A stretch of DNA of 64,000 nt, from NCBI GenBank assembly GCA_007258455.2, contig VDFB02252616.1, forward strand, positions 121,725,394 through 121,789,393, given 5' to 3'. The position numbers and the translations under genes were made by a program. Shown here one piece after another: positions 31,270 to 41,304 of this stretch (positions are counted from its first letter, which is position 1; each line of letters starts with the position of its first letter). The notes under the pieces were generated by a model, which saw only the letters and a program-made list of their open reading frames with translations, searched no databases and was not told the origin of the DNA. This DNA comes from Sequoia sempervirens (taxonomy: Eukaryota > Streptophyta > Pinopsida > Cupressales > Cupressaceae).

Positions 31270-34200
31270 TGTTGTGACGTTTTTTCACACATCGCCCCAT
31301 TGCAAATGGGGACCCCCTGATTTTGGCTTTGCTTTTGGTTTGGTGTTGGTTCGTTTTTGCTGTTGTCTCTCTCTCGTTTCGTCTGTCTTTCTGGGGATGT
31401 CTCCGCCATTGAGTTTAAACGTGAGTTTGGCCAGGTCTGAAAATTAGGGTTTTGAGCTTCCTTGCCAATTTAAGGTCAAATGAAGTAAGTAAATTGAAGA
31501 TTGAGCTTAACATTGATGTCAGTATGTTTCCAGCACGCTCCCAGCAAGTTTTCATCAGATTCTGAGGTACTTACTATTTTTAGTAAGTGGGAAATTCAGG
31601 TCAATTCGTCGGCATTTTTGAGATTCCGACAGTCACACGGCATTCAGAGCATATCAGGCCGCTAGCGTGCAAAATTTGAGCGAAAACGGACAACTTACTA
31701 TTTTTAGCAGTCCAGCTTCCGGCACAAATTTCAGGGTTCAGATGCAGAGTTTTTCTTTGCATGTCTGGATATTCCTTCTGGGTTTTTCAAGACCTTCGCA
31801 ATGATATAGCATGCAAAATGAGACAACTTTCAGAATTCAGTCTTCCGGGGCTAATTTTAGGGTTTGCATGTCAAGGTTTCTTTTGCATGTCGGGTGATTC
31901 CTGATGGGTTTTTCGAAAGCTTCGCAGTGGTATGACATGCAAATGGAGATGATCACTCAGTAAGGAACTTACTATTTTTAGCAGGTGCGTCCCGACAGCC
32001 ACTTCCCAGCAGTTCAGAATCACGAGCTGATCGCAATGCAACAGAAACGAGAGCAAACAGAGATCTTTTGATACGCATGCAGAGCGAATTAGGGTTTCCA
32101 ACTTCGGAGCCTAAAAAGAGGAGTCAAAAGTCAAAATTTTCGAAAACCGGTGTAAACCACCGCGATCAGCATCCTTCAGGCTACCTGCTGGTAAAATTTC
32201 AAGTCGAACGGAGCACTTACTATTTATAGTAAGTCAATTTGGAAACAGGCTAAAAATAGCAAGTCAGGTGCATGCGCTGATGTCAGTAGTCAGGTCACGT
32301 GGTGAGGAGCGCCTCATTCAAATTTCAAGTTCATCGGAGCAGTGGAGCTATCAGAAACAAGAGGTTACTATTTATAGTAAACCACCTTCAGAAACAGGCT
32401 AAAAATAGCAGGGTGACTAAAAGTGGCAGTGTCGACAGAACAACAAGGTTATGAGGATGCAGTGCGCAAAATTTCAAGCCATTCCGAGCTTCAGAGGTGC
32501 AAAATTGAGAAGACTTACTATAAATAGCAGGGCACGAAATCCTGGCAAAAAACGAGAAAAAGTTCTAAGTCTGGAACTTCATCCAGTAGACATGGCAAAT
32601 TGCGCCCAGTAGGTAAGGAGGCAGGAAAATCTTAAAAATGAAGCTCGTCCTTCACACAGGCCAAAATACGCCTAAACTGGAGAGTCAAAGAAAGTCAACG
32701 CCTTTCATCCCTCAGCCAAGCCTAAATGCGCCTTCAAGCATATGCCGAGCTCGAAAAAAATTCTAAGTATGGAGTTCATCCTTCATTAGGGGCCAAATGC
32801 GCCCAAAGTGCAAAAGTCAAAGCAAAGTCAATGATTCTCATCCTTCACACATAGTGAAATGCGCCCAACTTGAAACATGAGAGCTGGAAATTTTTCTAAG
32901 TTTCAAACTTGTCCTCCTCACCCCTCCAAATGCGCCCATCCTGCAGCAAGGGTAAAATGCGCCCAAGTTACAAACAAGTCAAAGGAGTCAAAGCAACTTC
33001 ATCCTCCTCAAGGGGCAAAATGCGCCCAAATGCATGTATGTAAAGACAAAAAACGGAAGGTGAAGGGTCACATGCAAGGCGTTTAGAGTTTAAAAAATGG
33101 CTAAGTTAAAATTTCATCCTCCACCTACAAGAAAATGCGCCCAAGAAAGGAGGGAGTCAACAAGTCAAACAAATTCGTCCTCCTCCTACATGAAAATGCG
33201 CCCAAAGGAAAAACAAGTCAAGGAGTCAAAGTTCTTATCCTCTTACATAGGCAAAATGCGCCCAAATACATGCATGTGAAGACAAAAAAAAAATGGGGTT
33301 GAAGAGTCATCCTTCTGACATGTCAAAATGCGCCAAGTTGAAGATGTAAAAGGTGAATGGAGGTGGTAAACAAGGTGAAGGATACTTCAAAGCGTGGTAA
33401 AAGGAGGTAGATGTTAAGCGTTATCCCTCTTCAAGCCTCAAATGCGCCTAAAGTGTTAAGAGTTGAAAATATTTTCCTAAGGCGAATATCCATCTTGAAG
33501 TGCTATATGCGCCTAGGGTGGTAGGTGTTTGAAAAAGTTCTAAGGCGTGTGGGGTGAAAACAACATGCTAGGTGTGATTTTCCTCAAATATGAGATGAGT
33601 GATGGGAATTTTTCTAAGGCATTGGAGCTTCAAAAATATTTTTCAAGTGTGAAGTAAGATGCGAAGTGGTGGCTAGAAAAATAAAATGCGCCAGGCACCT
33701 CTATGAATAAAATTTTCTAAGTGAAGTTGGTGTCTTTCTCACAGGCCAAAATTTTAAGGTGAAAAATTTCCAAGGCAAAATTTTCCCAGGAGATGATTTA
33801 AAAATTTTCTAAGGCAAATATTTTCTTCCTCTAGAAAATGCACCTAGACTCTGAGGTGATAAGAATTTCCTGTGATGAGTAAAATTTGTCGAAGATGAAG
33901 ATGCTGGCATTGCAGGATGGATTTAAAAATATTTTCAAGTCAGAGCAACAAGAAATCTTCACAGATGTGAAAAAACGGATTTAAATTTCACAGGGAAATA
34001 ATTTTCTAAGGTTCAAAATTCAAGAAAATTAAATGAACCCGTTCGTTGTACACCCATGAGTTCGATGCGTTCTGAAAGAAATTTTCTTGGGTATTGATGA
34101 TTTCTGTTGAGGAATGGATTTTAAGGTCTTCCATAGGTTGCCGAGGATTCTGAGGTAAATATTTTCAGGTGGGCACTAGGTTGATGAGTTTTCCTAAGGG

Positions 34201-35865
34201 AAAATTTTAAAATTTTCTAAGGCAAGTGTGAAGAAAATGTGTTCTCAAGGTAAAATCCTTCAGGCGATGAATTTGAAAGGAACTGCCTAGGTGAATTTGC
34301 TCAAATTCTTCGTGAAGACAGTCTTCTTGAGCTAGAGATGGATAAAATCAAGGTTGTCAGAGCTCCAGCAGTGAAATGAATTTCTCAAAGATGATACGCC
34401 CTTGAAGAGGATGGGTTGAAAATTTGGCTAAGGCATGAAGAATTTGAACGTGAAGGCGATGAACGCATGAAAATCCTGGTAAGTGAGTTAAGTTTACATT
34501 ATGAAGTGTTCTAATGCTTTTCTCCTCGCTTGTTTTGCAGGAGGAATGTCGAGGCCAGAGCACAATGACTTGAAGTGGTGAAGCATGATGATATTACAAC
34601 CTGCGGAGGAAGATAAAGTTTCGAGTTTCAATTTTGAAGGAAGAAAGTTGCAAGAAATTGACTAAGTGTTAGCTCAAGTGACAAAGAAGTTGAAGAGCGA
34701 CGTCAAGAAAGAAGATCAAGGACAGTGCGAACGCGTCTACAAGCGGAATCTTCTAGAAGACTGATTGTGGGCATTTATTGCCTTTACTATTTTTGGGAGT
34801 GAGTGGGAATCTTTGATTCATTTAATGTACCACTCCCAATTCTGGCGGTTTTTAGGGTTAGGGCTGAGGTGGCACGATTTTAGCCACTCTATCGATTGTA
34901 ACCCTAGCCGTCTTTTGGGACTTGGCTAGCTATATAAAGGGGGAGTCCCCCTCATTTGTAATTCATTAGATAGTAGGATTAGAGTAGAAGTCGGAGTAGA
35001 GAGACAACTAGGTGATAGATTAGAAGTAACTTAGTATAGATTGATAGTGTAGTTTGAAGAAGAGGGAAAGTTTTCCCTTGAAAACTTTGTAAGAAATTGT
35101 TGTGAACACTCTCTCAATAAAAGAGTTTTTCATTGATGGTGAATTTCGTCTTTGTTGTGAGTAGCTAGCAAGGTTTCTTCGTCCTTCCGATTCAAATGGT
35201 AGCGTAAAATAGTTCTAAGTAGTATAGTTTTCATTCCATGCAAGTAGATGTTAATTGTGGAATGTGGTGTTTGATCTAAGCAACTTCGTCTATCCATACC
35301 ACTAGTGGGCTCCTGATGGTGAGTTCGCCTAGCATTAGTCAAACGGAACTTTGTAAAACTTAGCCGATTATGGTTTATATGTTGGCATGCGTCGTTGTGA
35401 TGAATGTCTTCATGCTAAATCGTGATCTGAGACATCTTAAGTCACTCCCCTGAAGATTGCACCGACTTCGTGGAAGCTATCCGAGGTGAGGCAAAGCAGA
35501 GTTTGGTTGAAGTTTGTGAGAATTGATCGCCATGTCCCACGCCTTAGAATAGATTTAGACTTTCTAAACCTTACACCATTTCAATTCAGTACTTTCTGGT
35601 TAGAATAGGAAACCCGCGCTTCATAGACAAATCTTTTGAGCATTTGAATTCCTTTCTCTCTGTTGAACAATTCCGTAAGTCCCCTTGAAATACCAGCAAA
35701 TCACATCGAGCCAAAGCCGAGCCTATTCGCATTAAAAGAACCTTGGAGTTGAACGCACGAACTTTCTTGCAATCTTAGCGTGCGGAATACTTTGATCAAG
35801 AGAGAATAGGGTAGCCGTTGGCGACTTTATTCTGCGTTGGTGCGGTCATGAAAAACACATCAACA
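31270..35865 (+). mobile_element. Giant solo LTR C2, 4596 bp, nested in copia A
   Basis: TGTTGTGACG...ACATCAACA with perfect TSD GGGAG (31265-31269 and 35866-35870), inserted into a repeat unit of copia A. Same module order as C1: hairpin 31295-31311, roughly 130-bp repeats, palindromic boxes (31566, 31689, 31971, 32215, 32365, 32517), GCGCCC array, TATA near 34931, AATAAA 35116. No internal region, so a solo LTR. Frames at 32877-33279 are by-products of the array. Confidence 0.87.
32590..33850 (+). repeat. GCGCCC array in giant LTR C2 (about 16 units)
   Basis: AAATGCGCCCAA cores have GCG at 32602, 32668 (ACG), 32728, 32799, 32861, 32932, 32959, 33022, 33137, 33198 and 33258, with later ones near 33330, 33445, 33511, 33688 and 33840 (GCACC). 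Spacing is mostly 60-71 bp, less regular than in C1. TTTCTAAG boxes again lie between cores. Confidence 0.85.
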
Positions 35866-36044
35866 GGGAGTAGCCATGATGGTTGATATCACAATGAGGT
35901 GATATCTCTTCTTTCCATCCATGAGAGTAGCCATGATGGTTGATATCACGGTGAGGTGATATCTCTTCTTTCCACATATGGAAGTAGCCATTGTGGTTGA
36001 CATCACGATGAGGTGATATGTCTTATGCAGCTGGAAGTATTTCT

Positions 36045-36061
36045 CCCTAGTTGAGAGGGAG
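36045..36061 (+). promoter_or_regulatory. Polypurine tract of copia A
   Basis: GTTGAGAGGGAG lies directly before the 3' LTR start at 36062; copia B has GCTGAGAGGGAG at the same place. It is the plus-strand DNA primer site in LTR elements. Confidence 0.75.
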
Positions 36062-36643
36062 TGTTGATGTTATGGCAACTTCGGGCTCATCCTTCCAGCC
36101 ACGAGTGAAGACATAAATTCATATAGCCTATCGGCTATTCATTTATTTGTGATAATTAATGTGAAGGGGCGTTTCACATGGCAACAATGTAATTTCAATT
36201 TGGGCCGACCTTCCTTGTAATTCACAATTTATATTTGTAATTGTCTTTTGTATTGTGGCCGACCTTCTACATGAAGAGGTGCGACCTCTCTTATATTGTG
36301 TATTTATACAATGTCTCTTCCATTCATTTATAATCAAGCAAGTTCATTCATCCCTACAAGTGCGAACTTCATGAAGAGCAGGTTGAAGGTTCTATAAGTG
36401 CAGTTTTTGATGTCAAGGAAGAACAAATTATAATCTGTTATTGCATCTAGAGTTGATTCTGGATATTGGCCTTGTGATTGGCTTCATTGTAAAGAATATT
36501 GTTGCCATTGTATATATATAAGAAAGATATTTGTTGCTGGGTTTTTCTCCCTCAAGTGGAGGGTTTTTCCAAGGTATATGCTGTGTTATTGTGTTTGATT
36601 TGATTTAATTTTCTGTGCTTTACATCTGATCATAAAACCAACA
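36062..36643 (+). repeat. 3' LTR of copia A
   Basis: 582 bp, about 97% identical by eye to 21077-21658; ends AAAACCAACA followed by TSD GAATG. Confidence 0.93.
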
Positions 36644-37199
36644 GAATGAATAATAGCTTTGGTTGATCCTTTTATAATTTCTCCAAGAAGAGGTCAATCC
36701 TCTAGAAGCCTCTTTTTAATCATTTAAAATAATATTAAATGTGCACTTTATAACTTTATAAAATATTTCCTCAAAGTAGGCGCCCATTTAATTAATCATT
36801 TAATGTACTTTAAGTCATTAAATGGCCCCCTTTAGACGTAAAGTTATAATACAACTTTATAATATGCTTTTAATGATTAATTATTATTAAAGTCACCTTT
36901 AATAATAATTAAATGATATAACTTGCACATTAAACCTTATTTTGCCAAGCCAACTGACAACTGGGATCAACACTGCTTCCCCAATGCGTCCAGGTGCCTT
37001 TCTATAAATAGTAACGTTGGACTTCATTGACCTGATGACTTACTATAAATAGTAAGTGCGTGAAATTGAGTCCTGAATTACCAAACGAAGGCCAATCCTA
37101 AACCAAACTGAGCTCTGGAGAAGAAAACACTCTGATATTTGCCAAATAGGACCCTCTAACCATCTACATTAGCCTATGAGGGTCAGCTAATACTATCAT

Positions 37200-37673
37200 C
37201 TATTGGAGGTTTGAAATCTACAACAGTGCCCTTAGGATGAAAGCTAACTATCTCTTCCTTTGATTTTGATTGCTCATATAGCTTTACACACATTCACAAT
37301 ATTGTGTATGTCAAACTAAGATTTCTATTTCTTCACTAATCTATTGCAAAATGGATTCAGGTCCATACAAATAGGCATTCTCTTATAACTCTGTTGAGAT
37401 CTAAATCTTTATTTATGTGTAGAGCCCAACTTGATCACTAATCTTAAAATGTGGAGTGACTTTTATGGTGATCATGAAGGTCATTGTATTTGGCTTGAGT
37501 TTTCAATAGTGTATCATGATCATGTGCATGATTTTTAGGAGAACATTGAACAAAAGAAGCCTTAGCTTGCTCCTTTTTGTTGGTGAGATGAAGGTGCAAG
37601 GAGAGTTATTGGAATGCCCTAATTGATAAGGACCAAGTGATTGATACTGGTAGCAAAATTCGAATGGAAAGTG
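37200..37673 (-). pseudogene. Gypsy integrase C-terminal relic of the E2 element
   Basis: Minus-strand reading shows FPFEFCYQYQSLGPYQLG (compare the family's SPF...YG..P), a Lys/Ala-rich piece, then in a shifted frame AKYNDLHDHHKSHSTF (compare AKY..RHD..R....F.VGD), and near the end SFHPKGTVVDFKPPIDDSIS followed by a stop. Gypsy integrases end this way before the 3' LTR, and LTR-E2 follows immediately. Several frameshifts and stops. The right edge is cut by an LTR-like insertion at 37674. Confidence 0.55.
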
Positions 37674-37821
37674 TGTCATGCCCAAATTTTAAAACATTGA
37701 TAAAGATAGCCAATTATTTTATTTTTTTACATTGCTAACTAAAATCCCTACCATGCTTGACAGGGTAGGGTAGCATGCACACCGGATTATGTTGTATGCA
37801 TAACAACATCATTGGCATGCC

Positions 37822-37823
<2 letters not shown>

Positions 37824-37853
<30 letters not shown>
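37824..37853. repeat. (GA)n microsatellite
   Basis: About 15 perfect GA units. Confidence 0.95.
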
Positions 37854-37855
<2 letters not shown>

Positions 37856-38380
37856 GTTCTCACACACCCACCTTTTGACAGATGGTGAATCCTAATAGAG
37901 GATAGTGTCTATACATAAGACACCACAAGGAAAAACCACTCTAGGGTTGTTCCCTTGGGTCACTATATGGGAGTGAGGTGGTCATACCATTGTGGCATGA
38001 CCGAGGACCCTAAACTACTAATCCTAAGATAAATAAACAATTGTTATACTAACTTTACATAAATGAACTAGCATTTAAAATCCTATGGTAACTAAGGCAT
38101 TCAATCAATAATTTCATCACAAGGTTGCCACTTTTAAACTATACAATTTCACATAGAAAACATTGATTAACCCTAAATATATATTGAGGCGCATTTATCT
38201 ACATTAGACTGCTCATAATAACTAATGCTTAAAATTTGTTATAATTGCAACATTATGCTAAAGAATCATCATCTGTCCCACACTCAACTTGCAACCTTCA
38301 ACTTGGAGAACATTGATTCACCCACAAAGTTTTACATTTAAATTACTCGATCATCTTAAAACTAAAGGGCTCCATGATTC

Positions 38381-38577
38381 CCTTTAAGCCTTCTGACATT
38401 TAATTTAAGTAAAATAATTTGAGAATATTTGTTTTCGAATATGTCCATGTATATACAAATCAAATAGACTAGTCTATTCCTTTAAGCCTTCTAACATTTA
38501 ATTTAAGTAAAATAATTTGAGAATATTTGTTCCCGAATATATCTGTGTATATACAAATCAAATAGACTAGTCTATCC
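38381..38577. repeat. 98-bp tandem duplication
   Basis: Two adjacent copies start CCTTTAAGCCTTCTRACATT and end CAAATAGACTAGTCTAT. A handful of differences (TTTTCGAATATGTCCATG versus TCCCGAATATATCTGTG). Confidence 0.9.
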
Positions 38578-39243
38578 TATTAATGTTCTAATTTTAAAAT
38601 TAGATAATTTATTGTTATGACCTTAAGAATTATGTTTTAAAATTAAGAGCGGCTATCATTTGCAATTCAAAGTAATTTAATCTAATCGCCATAGATTACT
38701 AGCTCTTAAAAGAATTAAATTAACACTTAAATTTAAACTTCTATTTGTAATTAAAAATACACTAGTCTTATCCTTATAATCTAACAACTTTTAGTTAAAA
38801 CATTGAAAATTAAAATTCCTAAATTAAAGATAGTAGTCCAACAAAGAGATAATTATATTTTAATTTTAGCACTATATTGAAGCTAAGTTACCGGTTCGGC
38901 TTTGAGGGTTGAGTTCGTGGGTTGTCAAATTTTTTTTTGGGGTTGGGTTCATTGATACAAAAACATATAAAAATCAGAAATATATACATATTTGCAGCAA
39001 TAATTAAGTTCAAAATACACCACCATATTAATAGTCAAATAACATAGCAAAATACACCACCATATTAATAGTCAAATATTAGTCAAACTTGAATGTCATG
39101 ATATAGATTAAAGTTAAAAAATAATAATGTCAAGTGTCAGCAATCAGCCATCATTGATCAAATATCATATGGGTCATCAAAAATATCATCATCACCATCC
39201 ATATGAGATGATGTATGTAGTGGTAAATTAGAACCACAAATAG

Positions 39244-39311
39244 TGCCACTAGCATTAGCACTGGCACTAGCACTAGCACTAGCACTAGCACTGGCACTGG
39301 CACTAGCACTC
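39244..39311. repeat. GCACTA hexamer repeat coding Ala-Ser
   Basis: About eleven hexamers (GCACTA/GCACTG) in the last exon of the hAT transposase, giving (Ala-Ser)n on the minus strand. Confidence 0.9.
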
Positions 39312-39738
39312 TCATGCTCACTAGTTGGCTCATAGTCATCGTCAACATCAAGTGCAACAAAGTGGGTAGTGGAAGCATCCAAGTCGATATGCTTTGGCGC
39401 GCTATCTCGCTTCCTTGTGCCCCCTTCTTTGTAAGGAGCCGCATGTTTGAATGCACATACACCAAGTCCTCTACCTTTTTTGAATGTAGTCTATTGCGCT
39501 TTATTGAGTGGATGAAGGAGCATGTGCTCCAATTCCTCTCAGATGAAGATGAACTAGCAACCTATTAAGACCAAATTAGATAGTTAAGAGTTACAAAATT
39601 AAAAAAATTAAATTTAAAAATGAAAATATAAATAAAACTATAAAACTTAAAAGATGAAAATTTTTGACTATAAAACTTACTTCATATAATATTTTGATTG
39701 CAAGATTTTGTAGGTACATGTATGCTTAGCCATGGAAG

Positions 39739-41125
39739 CGAAGTTACCGATTCGTTTTTGGATTCGGGTTCGGGTATGAGAATCCGGTACGGGATTCGGC
39801 AAAATTTTTTATTTGGGTTTGGGTACGGCTTGGGTATGGCAATACAAAAAACATATAAAAATCAGAAATATATACATATTTGCAGCAGTAATTAAGTTCT
39901 AAATACACCACCATATTAATAGTCTAATAACATAGCAAAAATACATCACCATGGTAAAGAAACTAAGATACATTTTTCGAAAACTTTGATTTTCTGTCAA
40001 ATTCATTTTGTAGTTTTGAAAAACACTACAAAATGAATCACTTTCACGCTGTTAGAGAAATTGAGATACAATTGGTCAAGGAATTCAAAATCTAGTCAGT
40101 GCTAGAATCTTAATCCATGTGAATTATGTAGGAAGTGCAACCATAACAGTTCTGCATATTGGCTTGTTGGCATTTGTACTCAGAAAACTTCACAATTGGT
40201 AATCCTGAATTTGAATGGATTACTCACTTAAGTGGAAGAGAATCACCTAGTTCAGTGCTGAGCTCTTATGTTTATCAGATGACATAAAGTAAAACTAGAA
40301 GCAATGGGGCCGTTTGGGATGATTGATCCAGCCAGAAGTTCAGGGCGTCTTCCATATGACACAATCACATTACTAGGATTCATCAGAAAGTTCAGAGTTT
40401 TCTGTAAGTAATTCCTCACCATTTCAGGATGTTAGATTTTTTGAGAGACTTTTTGAAGCGCCTTAAAAATTCAAAATGCAAACTTTATCAAAAATAATGA
40501 AAATTTTAGAAACTGAAATATTGGGTTTTGATGAATTCCATATTGTGTTGGATCATTTTCATTTCATGTGGAACAGCTGTCACACAGCTCTTTGAATTAT
40601 CGGTTACTTTTTTCATTTTCTATTTTATAACTTTTCGTTTCCTGCTTATATCAAGTGTAAAAATTAGACTGTTGTGGCTTCACATCTCTCATAGGAGATT
40701 GCTACCTTTTTTCTCAATTACTCATGTTAATAAATCTTTAATACATTGCAGTATCATATTTGTTTATTGGGTTCATACTTTTTCTTCAGTTCATTGTTTT
40801 CGAAACACATTAAGTTTTTGAAAGTCAGTTTGTAGTCCTTTGCGTTGCCATTTGAATCTATATCAACTTCGCGGATTCCGTTTTTAATAATAAAAAATGA
40901 TTAAAAAAACACGTTTTTATGCGGACTGAGCGTTTTGACGTGAAAAAACTTTGCGGATTCTGCTCAGATTCGTCGCACCGTATCCTGGACGAATCCGCAG
41001 TGAAGCCACGAATCTGAAACGTATCCACAGTGCCATTTTCGAATCCTGGCCGAATTTTGGGCGTACCGAATCCGAATCGTATCGTATCGTATTCAGAGGC
41101 TTATACTGACGAATCGGTAACTTAG
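39739..41125. mobile_element. Non-autonomous hAT element nested in the hAT transposase gene
   Basis: Terminal inverted repeats CGAAGTTACCGATTCG and, at the right, the complement of CTAAGTTACCGATTCG; 8-bp TSD CATGGAAG at 39731-39738 and 41126-41133. The first roughly 200 bp (39840-39940) are nearly the same as 38960-39060 of the host hAT element, so it is a deletion/replacement derivative of the same family. Subterminal words GATTCGGGT/CGAATCC recur at both ends. The interior is unrelated to transposase. Confidence 0.88.
40301..40412 (+). pseudogene. Possible captured coding fragment inside the nested hAT
   Basis: One frame reads AMGPFGMIDPARSSGRLPYD then TITLLGFIRKFRVFCK and a stop, protein-like and unrelated to hAT. 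About 100 bp earlier another frame gives NFTIGNPEFEWITHLSGRE. I do not recognise the family, so capture of a host exon is inference from composition and from its absence in the related hAT around it. Confidence 0.35.
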
Positions 41126-41304
41126 CATGGAAGTACCACCAACTATGAGCATCAACCATGTACTTGTCTCAAAGAGCATCAAGACCACAATCGTTGGAGC
41201 ATGCAAAACCCATGAACTCAGCCCTCACGGCATCACGTCTGTTGTTGTACCCAAACCAAATTTTTTGCTTCACTAAGGCATTTTGCTTAATATAGTCTTA
41301 ATCT

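Larger units (their letters stand above)
21077..36643 (+). mobile_element. Copia element A, 15.6 kb with nested insertions
   Basis: LTRs at 21077-21658 and 36062-36643 are both 582 bp, begin TGTTGATGTT and end AAAACCAACA, and are flanked by the perfect 5-bp duplication GAATG (21072-21076 and 36644-36648). The PBS follows the 5' LTR and a polypurine GAGAGGGAG precedes the 3' LTR. I count about 17 differences between the two LTRs (about 3%). The interior holds copia B, giant solo LTR C2, a captured Ca2+-ATPase fragment, an unknown ORF and RT/RNase H relics. Without the nested elements it is about 5.3 kb. No gag, protease or integrase is recognisable, so it must have moved with proteins from relatives such as B. 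Confidence 0.93.
19991..37200 (-). mobile_element. 3' LTR of gypsy family LTR-E, copy E2, split by copia A
   Basis: The left edge is TGTAATATCCCACCC at 19991 (minus-strand end ...GGGATATTACA). It is homologous to E1 at the AATATCCCACC edge, in the 20450-20530 segment (compare 12600-12720) and at 36990-37190. The right (minus-strand start) edge is approximate because E1 and E2 differ in the last 40 bp. Immediately to the right, on the minus strand, lies gypsy integrase tail coding, so E2 is a 3' LTR. Removing copia A and one TSD leaves about 1.6 kb. Confidence 0.75.
37674..38882 (+). mobile_element. LTR-like fragment (family F)
   Basis: Begins TGTCATGCCCAAATTTT inside the gypsy integrase relic, a typical LTR start of the kind seen in LTR-1. 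Its end is not visible: a hAT element begins at 38883. No coding capacity. Contains a (GA)n run and a 98-bp tandem duplication. Confidence 0.4.
39158..41285 (-). pseudogene. hAT transposase C-terminal part, split and frameshifted
   Basis: Minus strand: 41285-41134 encodes KQKIWFGYNNRRDAVRAEF and DKYMVDAHSWWYFHA. After the nested element, 39730-39681 gives YLQNLAIKILYE and ends in a GTAAGT donor. A 119-bp intron (39680-39562, ending AATAG) follows. The last exon, from 39561, reads VASSSSSERNWSTC, IHSIKRNRLHSKKVEDL and VYVHSNMRLL, the dimerisation region typical of plant hAT transposases. A frameshift near 39390 leads into an Ala-Ser repeat (39311-39244, from a GCACTA hexamer) and the acidic end DDDIFDDPYDI. 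The WW and ERNWS motifs make the family clear. Catalytic Asp/Glu residues further upstream are not present. Confidence 0.85.
38883..41290 (-). mobile_element. hAT transposon with broken transposase gene
   Basis: The left end CTAAGTTACCGGTTCG matches the termini of the hAT element nested inside it. Transposase coding runs on the minus strand from about 41285 to 39158 and is interrupted by that nested element. The upstream half of the gene and the right terminal repeat are missing; repeat family D begins at about 41305. The 8 bp before the left end are TATTGAAG; no partner was found. Confidence 0.7.

Noticed and set aside
32877..33279. Two plus-strand ORFs of 60-69 codons
   Set aside because: They run through the GCGCCC array and their repeated KCAQ/CAPK peptides only mirror the DNA repeat.
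39011..39077. Short direct duplication (ATACACCACCATATTAATAG)
   Set aside because: Real but only a local slippage inside the hAT subterminal region; not informative on its own.
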